A stretch of DNA of 64,000 bases from Chitinimonas prasina. Its GTDB lineage: Bacteria > Pseudomonadota > Gammaproteobacteria > Burkholderiales > Chitinimonadaceae. The stretch covers positions 958,117 through 1,022,116 of the forward strand of contig NZ_BSOG01000001.1 of NCBI RefSeq assembly GCF_030160395.1, read 5' to 3'. Positions 1-8,571 of the stretch are shown in pieces (position 1 is the stretch's first letter; every line of letters starts with the position of its first letter). The position numbers and the translations under genes are program-made. A model generated the notes under the pieces. That model did not search any database. It was not told the origin of the DNA and worked only from the letters and a program-made list of their open reading frames with translations.

Positions 1-72
1 CAACATCACTTTGAACGCAGCCTGGCCCAGCATGATCAGCCCGCAGCGGCCCAAACAAAGGCCCAGGCATGA
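1..72 (+). CDS. C-terminal tail of an unidentified protein (partial)
   Basis: The first 23 codons in frame 1 are open and end in TGA at 70-72. The peptide is hydrophilic and rich in Gln and Ala. The 5' part lies outside the window, so no family can be assigned. A strong hairpin follows eight bases after the stop, which supports this being a real gene end rather than a chance open frame. Confidence 0.45.
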   Translation, partial: QHHFERSLAQHDQPAAAQTKAQA

Positions 73-79
73 GCCAGCA

Positions 80-108
80 GAAGGGATGGCGCTAATCACC
101 ATCCCTTC
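80..108. terminator. Hairpin between convergent genes
   Basis: A perfect 10-bp inverted repeat (gaagggatgg / ccatcccttc) encloses a 9-base loop. It lies just after the stop of the plus-strand partial gene and about 40 bases before the end of the minus-strand gene. It has no T-run on either side, so it could act as a bidirectional but imperfect terminator. Confidence 0.55.
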
Positions 109-146
109 GCCATGCCGAGGCTCAGCGCTTCAATGCCTGCCCGGCA

Positions 147-578
147 TCAACACGGCGGCCGTCTCGCATCGGCCAGGCCAGTAGGCTCGTCACCCCAGCT
201 TTTTGCCATCTGCCGACATTGCTGCTGTTGCATCCGTTGCTCCTCCACCTTGCCCGCCACCACCGCATAACCTATGGCCAGGGGGAAGTTGGCCAGCAAC
301 AGGCCCAAGGCCACGCCCATCCCCGGCAGGGTGCGCCCGGTTTGCAGGTAGAGCGCATACACCAGGCCCAGGCCGGCGCCGAACAGGGCGATGCCCAGCA
401 CCACGTTCAGCCCGCCCAACAAAGGCAGTAGATTGCTGCCCGTCGCCACCCAGCCCAACAGTATCAAGCTGCCAGCCAGCATGGGCAGCAAGCCACACCA
501 TTGTGCTGCCTTGACCAAGCGCCGCCGGCTTTGCTCCTGCCGCCGGGTATCCACATAGCTCATGATGATCGCACTCAT
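147..578 (-). CDS. Small hypothetical inner-membrane protein downstream of creD
   Basis: The product has 143 residues. A short basic N-terminus is followed by three hydrophobic segments, near residues 27-47, 50-75 and 85-110, and then a hydrophilic tail with a QQQQC stretch. I do not recognise the family. The ATG overlaps the creD stop by four bases (ATGA at 575-578), so it is very likely translationally coupled to creD and belongs to the cre transcription unit. A role beside CreD in envelope stress or catabolite-type signalling is inferred from position only. Confidence 0.7.
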   Translation of the reverse strand: MSAIIMSYVDTRRQEQSRRRLVKAAQWCGLLPMLAGSLILLGWVATGSNLLPLLGGLNVVLGIALFGAGLGLVYALYLQTGRTLPGMGVALGLLLANFPLAIGYAVVAGKVEEQRMQQQQCRQMAKSWGDEPTGLADARRPPC

Positions 579-1933
579 GCTTCGCTCCCTTGCGTAACCT
601 TCACGTAATCGGCCGAGTTGTCCGAGCCCAGCTCATACCAGTCCAGTTTGCGGGTCAGCACCATGACTACCGTCAGCAGGCCGAAGATCAGCAGCGAACC
701 CAGCAGCAGGGCAAAGTCCTCGGAGCGCAGCAGCAGGTAGAGCATGCCGTACAAGCCGCTCAGCAGCGCCGCGAACCCCAGGCCACGCCAGCGGCTGCCC
801 AGCGCATGGCTGGCATAGAAACCGTTCTGCAACACGCAGGCTGCCGCCGCCAGGGCATAGGCCGGGGCAAACTGCAGTTGCTCGGCAAATGACAGCAGCA
901 AGAGGAAGAACACCGCCAGAGACAGCCCCACCAGACCGTACTGCACCGGATGTATGCTCACCCGCTTGAGTACCTCGGTCAGGAAGAAGGTCGAGAAGGT
1001 CAGGAACACGAACAGAAAGCCATACTTGCCGGCCCGGTCGGACTGCAGGTAGACATCCACCGGGTCGATCAGGCGCACACCCAGGCTGCTGCTGTTCATG
1101 GCATCGCATTCAGCGCTGATGGCGCACTGGTCAAAGCGCTCGTTCAGGTTGCTGGCAAACCAGCTGGTACGCCAACGGGCGGTAAACCCCTCGTCACCGG
1201 TCTTGCGCATCTCGGGCAGAAAGCGGCCGACAAAGCTTGGATGCCGCCATTCCGACTGCAGCGACACCTCGGTATCCCGCCCCAGCGGCAGCACATGCAG
1301 GTCATCCATCCCGCCCAGGCTCAGGCGGAAGCTGAAGGGCACACTGGCGGCCATCCCGGTATGGCGCGGCAGGCTGGCATGAATGCCGCCCCCCAAAGCC
1401 TTGAGCCGGGTACCCGGTGCAAACTGGGTGGTGCCGCCCGCCCACTGTGCAATCGGGCTGGCCTTGATGCCACGTACGTCCTCTATGCCGACGCTGAGAT
1501 AGGGCTGGCCCCACTCTATCGGGCCCTCGCCATCCCGCTGCACCAGATCCGGCAGCTTGAACAGGCCGGTCACCGTCAGGTCAGCCATATAGCGGCGGGT
1601 CTGGTAGATGCCAAGCTGCAGGGGCTCGGTGCCCAGCTTGCCGGCCACCGCCAGCTTGTCCGGCAACACCCGTATCTCACGCTCGTGCCACACCGTGCGG
1701 ACGGTGCCGGCTGCGGCATTCACGGTTTCGGTCACCTGCTGCCGGTAGGGCAGCACCCACACCGGTCCGCTCAGCGTCTGGCTGCCTGCCGTACCGTCAG
1801 CAATAGACCGCAGCGCATCGGCACGGTAGGCCTGCCGCTCGGCCACCAGGCCCCGCACCATGCTCAGCGGGATCAACAGCAGCAAGGCCAGCACCGCCAC
1901 GGCCAGCAATTTCCACATCATGGATCTGGACAT
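575..1933 (-). CDS. creD: CreD inner-membrane protein
   Basis: The product has 452 residues, close to the 450 of E. coli CreD. It has an N-terminal membrane anchor, a large periplasmic beta-rich domain (about 40-300) and a cluster of hydrophobic helices in the last 150 residues, the family layout. The ATG at 1933 is preceded by a good ribosome-binding site (aaggggag); the open frame continues further upstream without a start of similar quality. It is transcribed with creC and creB on the minus strand, with a 199-base gap after creC that could hold its own CreB-responsive promoter. In known systems CreD is the effector most strongly induced by CreBC and affects envelope integrity and beta-lactam response. 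Confidence 0.9.
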   Translation of the reverse strand: MSRSMMWKLLAVAVLALLLLIPLSMVRGLVAERQAYRADALRSIADGTAGSQTLSGPVWVLPYRQQVTETVNAAAGTVRTVWHEREIRVLPDKLAVAGKLGTEPLQLGIYQTRRYMADLTVTGLFKLPDLVQRDGEGPIEWGQPYLSVGIEDVRGIKASPIAQWAGGTTQFAPGTRLKALGGGIHASLPRHTGMAASVPFSFRLSLGGMDDLHVLPLGRDTEVSLQSEWRHPSFVGRFLPEMRKTGDEGFTARWRTSWFASNLNERFDQCAISAECDAMNSSSLGVRLIDPVDVYLQSDRAGKYGFLFVFLTFSTFFLTEVLKRVSIHPVQYGLVGLSLAVFFLLLLSFAEQLQFAPAYALAAAACVLQNGFYASHALGSRWRGLGFAALLSGLYGMLYLLLRSEDFALLLGSLLIFGLLTVVMVLTRKLDWYELGSDNSADYVKVTQGSEA

Positions 1934-2132
1934 CTTGTAACTCCCCTTTGAATAACGGGAGCCAGTGTGACCAGCCCATGTGCGCTGACGATGTGCTGTT
2001 TGTGAAGTTGTATGAAGTCGCGCCGGCCACTTGGCATAGACCAGCGGATCGGATGGGTAGCGCAGTGTCAGGAGAGGGTTGCCGCCAGAGCAGCGCCTAC
2101 CCGCACCACATCGAGTGAGCCCATGAAGCCCC

Positions 2133-3557
2133 TCACCCTGGCAGCAGCAAGGTCGCCACTGCGCCGCCCTGCGGGTGATTGACCAGACTGATGCTGCCGC
2201 CATGCAGCGCCGCCACCTCGTGCACCAAAGGCAGGCCCAGCCCGGTGGACTTGGGGGCGCCATCAGGGCGCGGTAGCGAGTAGAAGCGCTCGAACACCCT
2301 GGCCTGGGCATAGTCGGGTACGCCCGATCCCTGGTCGCGCACACTCAGCGCCAACTGCCCGCCCTGGCGGCTGGCCGTCAGGGTAATCTGGCTACCCGCA
2401 GGCGCAAACGCCATGGCATTGTCCAGCAGGTTGGAGAGGGCCTGCCCCAGCAGGAAGCGTTCTCCCTGTACCTGCAGCCCCGCCGGCACATGCCGTACGA
2501 TGGTTTGCTGCCGCGCCGCCAGGGCAATCGCCTTGCTGGCGCATACTTCCTCGCATAGATCAGCCACTTCGACAGGCTCGACCGCATCCAGCGTTTGCCG
2601 GCTCTCCAGCCTGGCCAGTGCCAGCAAACGGTCGATGATCTCGGTCATGCGCTCGGTCTGCTGGCGGATATTGCCGAGGAAACGCGCCTGGTCGTCGGCC
2701 GGCATGCTGGGCTCGATCAGCTCGGCCGCCCCCCGTATACCGGCCAGCGGACTCTTCAATTCGTGGGTCAGGCTGTGCACATAGTGCTCCACATATTGCT
2801 TGCCCTCCAACCTGGCGCGCATACCCTCCAGCGCCCGTCCCAGCACCCTCACCTCACGCCCCGACAGCTCGGGCAGGCTGACCCGCTCACCGCGCGCGAC
2901 AGCATGGGCATAGTCCTCCAGCCGGGTCAGCGAGCGGGTAATCCACCACGACAGCAGCAGGCCCAGCAGCATGCCCGCCACCAGCACGAACACACCCGCT
3001 TTGGTCAACCCTGCCAGCGCCTGGTCAAAGAAAGGCTGCACACTGCCGGACTGCTTGGCCACCGTGACCACGCCTATGCGCTGGCCCTGGTGCATGACAG
3101 GGGCCGCCACATACATCACCGAGGTGGCCGGGTCGTCCGGGTCGCCCCGGCTGGTGCGGGCACCATAGCGGCCGCGCAGGGTCAGGTAGACATCGTTCCA
3201 GCGCGAGTAATCCTGCCCCACGGCCAACTGGTCGGAGTCGTACAGCACCCTACCCTGGGCATCGGTCAGATAGATGCGGTGATTGGGGCGGTCCTTGCGC
3301 ACCCCCCAGATCTCGGCATTGAGCCGCCGTTCGCTGAAACTGGCCACATTGCGGGCGAAAGTACCCTGGCCGGCAGTACCGGCCACCAGGTCGGCCCGGG
3401 CAAACTCGGCCAGCAGGTTGGCCGTGTCCACCAGGGTGTCTTCCATGGATTGGCGCAAAGCCGGCTGCAGCCGCTCGCGCGCGGTATCGAGCAGGAACCA
3501 GGCGACCAGCCCTATCATGACGAAGTAGCCGAGAAAGATGCGTATGCCTATGCGCAT
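2133..3557 (-). CDS. creC: CreC sensor histidine kinase
   Basis: The product has 474 residues. There are two membrane helices, near residues 8-24 and 188-206, around a periplasmic sensor domain, then HAMP, a HisKA dimerisation box with phospho-acceptor His265 in the motif THELKSPLAG, and an HATPase_c domain with N-box (NLLDNA), G1 (DQGSG) and G2 (GLGLPLV) motifs. The length and the order creB-creC-creD identify it as CreC. It starts four bases after the creB stop, so the two are one transcript. CreC phosphorylates CreB in response to carbon or envelope signals; the signal in this organism cannot be read from sequence. Confidence 0.92.
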   Translation of the reverse strand: MRIGIRIFLGYFVMIGLVAWFLLDTARERLQPALRQSMEDTLVDTANLLAEFARADLVAGTAGQGTFARNVASFSERRLNAEIWGVRKDRPNHRIYLTDAQGRVLYDSDQLAVGQDYSRWNDVYLTLRGRYGARTSRGDPDDPATSVMYVAAPVMHQGQRIGVVTVAKQSGSVQPFFDQALAGLTKAGVFVLVAGMLLGLLLSWWITRSLTRLEDYAHAVARGERVSLPELSGREVRVLGRALEGMRARLEGKQYVEHYVHSLTHELKSPLAGIRGAAELIEPSMPADDQARFLGNIRQQTERMTEIIDRLLALARLESRQTLDAVEPVEVADLCEEVCASKAIALAARQQTIVRHVPAGLQVQGERFLLGQALSNLLDNAMAFAPAGSQITLTASRQGGQLALSVRDQGSGVPDYAQARVFERFYSLPRPDGAPKSTGLGLPLVHEVAALHGGSISLVNHPQGGAVATLLLPG

Positions 3558-3561
3558 GGGG

Positions 3562-4239
3562 CTAGGCCGTCCAGCTCAAGCTATAGCCCAGGCCACGGTG
3601 GGTACGGATGGGATCGCAGGCAGGGTCGGCCTCGCGCAGCTTGGCGCGCAGGCTCTTGATATGGGCGTCGACGGTGCGCTCGAAGCTGGCGGCCGGGTCT
3701 TGCCAGACAGCATCCATCAGCTGGCTGCGGCTGAACACCCGCTCGGGCTGGGCCATCAACTGGGCCAGCAGGCGGTATTCATAGCGTGTCAGCTCCAGTG
3801 GCTGGCCATGCAGGCAGATGCGGGCACGGCCCACATCATGCTGCAGGCCACCGCTGGCTGGTGCTGTCGCCACCGGCGCACCACGCCGCAAAATGGCCTT
3901 GATGCGGGCAACCAGTTCACGCGGGCTGAAGGGCTTGACCACATAATCATCGGCACCCAGCTCCAGACCTACCACCCGGTCTATCTCATCGCCACGTGCC
4001 GTCAGAAAGATCACCGGGGTAGCATGGCGCTGGCGGAGCTCGCGACAAAGATCAAAGCCGCTGCCATCCGGCAGGCCCACGTCCAGCACCACCAGCGCCG
4101 CACCGTCGGCATCCAGCGCCGCCAGTCCATCACGGCCCAAGCCATGCCAGCTCACCTGATAACCCTCACGCTGCAAGGCATAAACAATGGTGTCGGCAAT
4201 GGCCGCTTCGTCTTCTATCAGCAGGATACGTTTGCTCAT
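3562..4239 (-). CDS. creB: CreB response regulator (OmpR family)
   Basis: The product has 225 residues. A receiver domain shows the acidic pair near residues 9-10, the phospho-acceptor Asp53 (VLDVGLP) and the conserved Lys in VVKPF. A winged-helix DNA-binding domain of OmpR type follows, ending in RGLGYSL. It heads the creBCD unit. No Shine-Dalgarno sequence is seen before the ATG, and a TACAAT hexamer ends exactly seven bases upstream of the start on the minus strand. That would place transcription initiation at the start codon, so a leaderless mRNA is possible. Confidence 0.92.
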   Translation of the reverse strand: MSKRILLIEDEAAIADTIVYALQREGYQVSWHGLGRDGLAALDADGAALVVLDVGLPDGSGFDLCRELRQRHATPVIFLTARGDEIDRVVGLELGADDYVVKPFSPRELVARIKAILRRGAPVATAPASGGLQHDVGRARICLHGQPLELTRYEYRLLAQLMAQPERVFSRSQLMDAVWQDPAASFERTVDAHIKSLRAKLREADPACDPIRTHRGLGYSLSWTA

Positions 4240-4246
4240 GGTGCCG

Positions 4247-4252
4247 ATTGTA
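4247..4252 (-). promoter_or_regulatory. Candidate -10 box for a leaderless creB
   Basis: On the minus strand this reads TACAAT, seven bases before the A of the creB ATG. I find no convincing -35 hexamer at 16-18 bases, so this is a tentative site. Confidence 0.3.
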
Positions 4253-4403
4253 GCGGCTACGTTGCGACCCAGTGCGGTTCAGCCTCGCTTAAAGGTGATA
4301 ATAGGGCAGCTACACTGCCTGGCTAAAGATGGTGCAGCGCGAGTTGGTCAAACCTCTGGCTACCATGGCCTGATACAGTTCACCGAGAGCACTCATTACC
4401 TGT

Positions 4404-4874
4404 ATGGACGAAACTATCGACCTGTGGAACGTTGAGGGCAACGTCCATTTGACACTGCGTGTGGCCGGCTATCAGTTTCCAGACTCCCCCGATGAGGACT
4501 GGCTTCTGATTGATCTCACAGTCCATCATGATGACCAATGTTTCGGGCGTATCGATCCTGCAATAGAAGTGAATGAACTACTTGATCTGCGCAACTGGTT
4601 CCATGATCTGCAACATCGGCGATTGCCAAAGTACGCAACCGTCGATTTCACTGAGCCGTGCTTCACTTTCCACTTTCTGCGATCGGACCCAGCACACGTT
4701 CGTATCGGGGTGGAACTCGATGCCGAGCTGAAACCGCCGTTCCCCTTGCATCAGTTTGGATTTGAAGCACAAACCTGGCAGATCATTTTCAACCTGAGTA
4801 ACGAGCAGCTATGTACCATCGTTGCAGTACTAGACCAGTCCCTATCGCAATACCCTGCACGCGGCGCGGGATAA
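4404..4874 (+). CDS. WapI-like orphan immunity protein (hypothetical)
   Basis: The product has 156 residues, is acidic and predicted cytoplasmic. The opening pattern (a short strand, then RVAGYQFP, then an acidic stretch and DWLLIDLTV) and the later FEPCF/FHF-like strands resemble the small WapI-type immunity proteins found beside contact-dependent or Rhs/WapA toxins. No toxin gene is adjacent, so it is either an orphan immunity gene or a housekeeping relative. Base composition is nearer 50% GC than in the flanking genes, consistent with acquisition. The ATG at 4404 has no strong ribosome-binding site. The assignment rests on recalled family similarity only. Confidence 0.6.
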   Translation: MDETIDLWNVEGNVHLTLRVAGYQFPDSPDEDWLLIDLTVHHDDQCFGRIDPAIEVNELLDLRNWFHDLQHRRLPKYATVDFTEPCFTFHFLRSDPAHVRIGVELDAELKPPFPLHQFGFEAQTWQIIFNLSNEQLCTIVAVLDQSLSQYPARGAG

Positions 4875-5237
4875 GGTAATCGCGCAATAGCCGCAGCCAC
4901 CTAGTATCGCTTTCAGCTCGGTATAGGCTGCTGCGATGCAAAAGCGGTGGCAGGGCCATCTGGAGACGGACGCCTCGGCGAAGCAAAAATCGCGGAACAA
5001 GGGAAGGTTATCTTCGGCTGCCACTAATCAAGCCCCAAGATCACGGCATCGATCGTGCGTGCGGCGGTGCTGCCTGCCACCCACAGCGCCGTACTTGGTG
5101 CCATCCGCGGCAGCATACCGCCACGCCGTGCCTAGCAGGAGGCATGTCCCCCGGGGCGGGCGTCCGCTCACTAGCGGCAAGTTGCGGCCTGACACTTAAG
5201 TCTATACTTTGAATGCTATTCCGCCACGGAGTGCTGC
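4875..5237. other. Intergenic stretch without a supported gene
   Basis: About 360 bases. I see no credible coding frame; the short frames here are shadows without ribosome-binding sites. The last 60 bases look like the promoter region of the next operon: a TATACT hexamer at 5203-5208 with a weak TTGCGG 15 bases upstream. Confidence 0.5.
5182..5208 (+). promoter_or_regulatory. Candidate sigma70 promoter for the cupredoxin/GGDEF-EAL cluster
   Basis: TTGCGG at 5182-5187 and TATACT at 5203-5208, separated by 15 bases. The spacing is short of the ideal 17, so the -35 assignment is weak, but the -10 is good and lies about 30 bases before the first gene of the cluster. Confidence 0.35.
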
Positions 5238-5480
5238 ATGCGCCTGACCTCTGTCCCGCTGAGCCTCATCGCCGCCCTTGCCCTGCCGGTGTCGGCCCGC
5301 ATCCTGCATGACAGGCTGGGCGACCACGCCGCCGTTCCGGCCGGACAGCAGTGCCAATTCGGCAGCAGCCCCGGCCTACACTCGGGCGACGTCATTCAGC
5401 AATCGCATGCCGGCCGCCACACTACCGAGCTGGCGCAGTTGGCGCTCCTAGAGCTGGCCCTGATGGAGGCGAAACCATAA
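5238..5480 (+). CDS. Small secreted hypothetical protein
   Basis: The product has 80 residues. A hydrophobic N-terminus (LTSVPLSLIAALALPVSA) looks like a cleavable signal peptide; the rest is hydrophilic and unrecognised. A GGAG lies seven bases before the ATG. The TAA stop shares its last base with the ATG of the copper-protein gene that follows, a spacing typical of translational coupling, which is the main reason to believe it. Its role is unknown. Confidence 0.5.
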   Translation: MRLTSVPLSLIAALALPVSARILHDRLGDHAAVPAGQQCQFGSSPGLHSGDVIQQSHAGRHTTELAQLALLELALMEAKP

Positions 5481-6097
5481 TGCATGCAAGCTTACCCCGC
5501 CTGCTGGTGGCGCTGTCCAGCCTCTGCGCTCTGGCCATACCGGTAGAGGTCCAGGTACTGGATGCCGCAGGCAAACCGCTGGATGAAGTGGTGGCCTATG
5601 CGGCGCCCCTCTCGGCCAAAGCCCCCAAGGGCAAGCTTGCGCATATCATCGACCAGGTGGACAAGGAATTCGTGCCACTGGTAAATGTGGTGCAGGTCGG
5701 TACGGCGATCAGCTTCCCCAACAAGGACAATATCCGCCACAACATCTATTCCTTCTCGCCCCCCAAGCCCTTCGATCTCAAGCTCTATTCGGGCACGCCC
5801 TCCTCGCCTGTGGTGTTCGATAAACCAGGCCAGGTGGTGCTGGGCTGCAATATCCACGACTGGATGGTGAGCTATCTGCTGATCGTCGATACCCCCTGGT
5901 TCGATAAGACCGACGCCCGTGGCATGGCCAGGCTGGGCGATCTACCAGCCGGTGAGTATGAGCTTAAGGTCTGGCATCCCTACCAGACCAGCGCCGCACC
6001 GGCACAGAAGATCAAGCTGGGCACCGGAGCGGCAAGCGCCTTTGCATTCAGGCTCAAGCTGACGCCACCGCCCGCCTCTGGTAAACAAAACTACTGA
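5480..6097 (+). CDS. Cupredoxin-like periplasmic protein (methylamine-utilization-protein-like)
   Basis: The product has 205 residues with a signal peptide (about 1-20). The central region shows a blue-copper ligand set: a His in IRHNIYSF, then Cys, His and Met in GCNIHDWM (C-x2-H-x2-M), followed by a beta-rich tail. Proteins of this kind are often annotated as methylamine utilization or plastocyanin-like proteins. It starts on the last base of the upstream stop codon and is followed after 14 bases by a GGDEF-EAL gene. This suggests a redox- or copper-linked input to c-di-GMP signalling. I chose the ATG at 5480 because upstream codons in this frame overlap the preceding gene. Confidence 0.75.
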   Translation: MHASLPRLLVALSSLCALAIPVEVQVLDAAGKPLDEVVAYAAPLSAKAPKGKLAHIIDQVDKEFVPLVNVVQVGTAISFPNKDNIRHNIYSFSPPKPFDLKLYSGTPSSPVVFDKPGQVVLGCNIHDWMVSYLLIVDTPWFDKTDARGMARLGDLPAGEYELKVWHPYQTSAAPAQKIKLGTGAASAFAFRLKLTPPPASGKQNY

Positions 6098-6111
6098 ACC
6101 CACTACCCGCC

Positions 6112-8448
6112 GTGCGCATACGTAGCCTGACTTCCCGCATTGTTGTTTTTTTTACCAGCCTGCTGGCCCTGGTACTGGTCGCCACCTTCGTATTGGTCAG
6201 CGTGGCCAACCTGCGTATTTCGCGCCAGAACGCCGCCCACGAGCTAGTTACTGGCGAGCGCATCTTCCGCCGCCTGCTCGAGCAACAGGGCCAGCAGCTG
6301 ACGCAGGCGGTCAGCGCCCTGGCCACCGACTACGGTTTCCGCCAGGCGATAGGTACCGGCGATACCGATACCATCGCCTCTGCCCTGGCCAACCATGGTG
6401 GCCGCATCAAGGCCGACCTGGTCATGCTGTCCCGGCTCGACAACACCATACAAGCCGATACCGTCAAACCCGAGCGGGTGGGCAAGGCCTATCCCTTTGT
6501 GGACTTGCTGGAAAAGGCTGGCGAGCGTGGCGGGGCCAGCGGCATAGAGCGCATAGATGGCAAGCTCTACCAGTTGGTGGTGGTGCCGATCAAGGCTCCC
6601 ATTGTCATTGGTTGGGTCACCATGGGCTTCGAGATCAACGACGAGATCGCAGCCGACCTGAAAGCCCTGGCAGGCCTGCAGGTGTCTTTCCTGGGCCGCA
6701 ATCAGGGCGGCTGGAACCTGCTGGCCTCCACCCTGCCGCCGGCCCAGCGCATTGCCCTCAACGGCACCCTCAGCGACCGGCAGATGGCCGGCCGCCTGGC
6801 GCTGGAAGAGGAAGACTACGAAATCCGCCTGGCCAAGCTGGCCGATACGCCGGAAGGCCCCATCCACGCCCTGCTGGCCCGCTCCCTGAAGGAAGCCATG
6901 GCCCCGTTCTATGCCTTGCAGGGTACCCTGGTGGTGTTGGCGCTGGTTGCCATTGTGGTCTTCCTGCTTGCCGGAATACGCATCGCCAGCCGCATCACCG
7001 GCCCCTTGCGCGATCTGGCAGGGGTGGCGGAGCGGATACAGCAGGGCGATTACCAGCAGAAACCGGCCACCCAGGACACCCGTGAAATTGCGCAACTGGC
7101 CGGCAGCCTGGCCCATATGCAGACCGCCATCGCCGAGCGCGAAGCCGAGATCACCAAGCTGGCCTTCCAGGACCCGCTGACCGGCCTGCCCAACCGCGTG
7201 CGCTTCAACCAGCTGCTGGACGAAGCCATCGCCCGCGCCCGCGAGCACGACGACAGCCTGACGGTACTGCTGATCAATCTGGACCGCTTCCAGCAAATCA
7301 ACGACACCCTGGGCCATCCTACCGGCGACCGGGTACTGGCCTTGGTCGGCGAGCGCCTGCGCGAGGCGGTCCGCTTTGAAGATCAGGTGGCGCGGCTGTC
7401 GGGTGATGAGTACGCCGTACTGCTGCCCGGTGTGCAGGTTGGGCAGTCGCTACCCACGCTGGAGCGCATACACCGCACCTTTGACCGGCGATTCGAGCTG
7501 GGTGGCCGCACCCTGGACGTGCGGGCCGGCATGGGCGCAGCGGGCTTCCCCGAGCATGGGCAGAACGCCACAGACCTGCTGCGCTGTGCCGACATGGCCA
7601 TGTACCGCGCCAAGCGCAGCGGCGAACCACAGATGCTGTACGACCCAGGCATGCAGAGTTTCCGCGAAGAGCACCTGTCCTTGCTGGGCGACCTGCAGCA
7701 GGCGGTGGAACGCAACGAGCTGACCCTCTACTACCAACCCAAGGTCAGCCTGGCCGATGGCCGCGCGGATGAGGCCGAGGCGCTGGTACGCTGGATACAC
7801 CCTGATAAGGGCTTTATCCCGCCAGGCGAGTTCATCCCCTTTGCCGAACAAACCGGCTATATCCGGGAGGTCACCCGCTGGGTACTGGCCCATGCCATCG
7901 CCCAGGCCGGCCAATGGGTGGCAGCTGACCACCCCATCAAGATATCGGTCAACCTGTCCACCCGCGATCTGCTGGACCCCGGCCTGCCCGACCAGGTAGC
8001 TGCCCTGCTGGCGCAGCATGCCATGCCGGCGCAGTATCTATGCCTGGAGATCACCGAAAGCGGCCTGATGGAAGACCCGGGCCGCGCCCTCGATGTGCTG
8101 AACAGGCTGCGCGCTCTGGGCTTGTCGCTGGCCATAGACGACTACGGTACAGGCTATTCCTCACTGGCCTATATCCGTCGACTGCCGGTGACCGAGCTCA
8201 AGATAGACCGGGCATTTGTGATCGAGTTGGCGCACAACGATGGCGACGCCCAGATCGTGCAGTCCACCATAGACCTGGGCCACAGGCTGGGGCTCAAGGT
8301 GGTGGCAGAAGGCGTGGAGGACCAGCCCACAGTGGACATTCTGGCCCGCATGGGCTGTGATCGCATACAGGGTTATGTGTTCGGCAAGCCCATGCCGGCA
8401 GATGCCTTTGTGCGATGGCAGCAGGAACATGCCGCCAGCCTGGCCTGA
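6112..8448 (+). CDS. Membrane sensor with HAMP, GGDEF and EAL domains
   Basis: The product has 778 residues from a GTG start. There is a membrane helix at about 10-32, a periplasmic cache-like sensor domain to about 270, a second helix, HAMP (about 290-345), GGDEF and EAL. The cyclase signature is SGDEY, a tolerated variant, with an inhibitory-site RFED five residues upstream. The EAL domain carries the full catalytic set (EAL, NLS, EITES, DDYGTGYSS, LKIDR, AEGVE), so phosphodiesterase activity is likely and cyclase activity possible. It follows the cupredoxin gene by 14 bases in the same transcript, so the periplasmic copper protein may feed its sensor domain. A strong terminator follows. 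Confidence 0.9.
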   Translation: MRIRSLTSRIVVFFTSLLALVLVATFVLVSVANLRISRQNAAHELVTGERIFRRLLEQQGQQLTQAVSALATDYGFRQAIGTGDTDTIASALANHGGRIKADLVMLSRLDNTIQADTVKPERVGKAYPFVDLLEKAGERGGASGIERIDGKLYQLVVVPIKAPIVIGWVTMGFEINDEIAADLKALAGLQVSFLGRNQGGWNLLASTLPPAQRIALNGTLSDRQMAGRLALEEEDYEIRLAKLADTPEGPIHALLARSLKEAMAPFYALQGTLVVLALVAIVVFLLAGIRIASRITGPLRDLAGVAERIQQGDYQQKPATQDTREIAQLAGSLAHMQTAIAEREAEITKLAFQDPLTGLPNRVRFNQLLDEAIARAREHDDSLTVLLINLDRFQQINDTLGHPTGDRVLALVGERLREAVRFEDQVARLSGDEYAVLLPGVQVGQSLPTLERIHRTFDRRFELGGRTLDVRAGMGAAGFPEHGQNATDLLRCADMAMYRAKRSGEPQMLYDPGMQSFREEHLSLLGDLQQAVERNELTLYYQPKVSLADGRADEAEALVRWIHPDKGFIPPGEFIPFAEQTGYIREVTRWVLAHAIAQAGQWVAADHPIKISVNLSTRDLLDPGLPDQVAALLAQHAMPAQYLCLEITESGLMEDPGRALDVLNRLRALGLSLAIDDYGTGYSSLAYIRRLPVTELKIDRAFVIELAHNDGDAQIVQSTIDLGHRLGLKVVAEGVEDQPTVDILARMGCDRIQGYVFGKPMPADAFVRWQQEHAASLA

Positions 8449-8490
8449 CGAGGGATTCCCCTTGTTGCAAGCGCACAAAACAAGCCCCAT

Positions 8491-8517
8491 AAAGCCCGTG
8501 GATCACGGGCTTTTTTT
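8491..8517 (+). terminator. Rho-independent terminator after the GGDEF-EAL gene
   Basis: A 7-bp GC-rich stem (gcccgtg / cacgggc) with loop GAT is flanked by AAA and followed by seven T residues. This is a textbook intrinsic terminator. Confidence 0.93.
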
Positions 8518-8571
8518 GTTACTCTTGGCCCCGTCCCTACCCCGCCCTCGTTGCCCCGGAGCGCTTACCCC

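Noticed and set aside
2002-2016. Possible CreB box (cre-tag) upstream of creD: TTCAT-ACAAC-TTCAC on the minus strand
   Set aside because: The known tag has a six-base spacer (TTCACnnnnnnTTCAC); here the spacer is five and one half-site is imperfect. Kept only as a hint.
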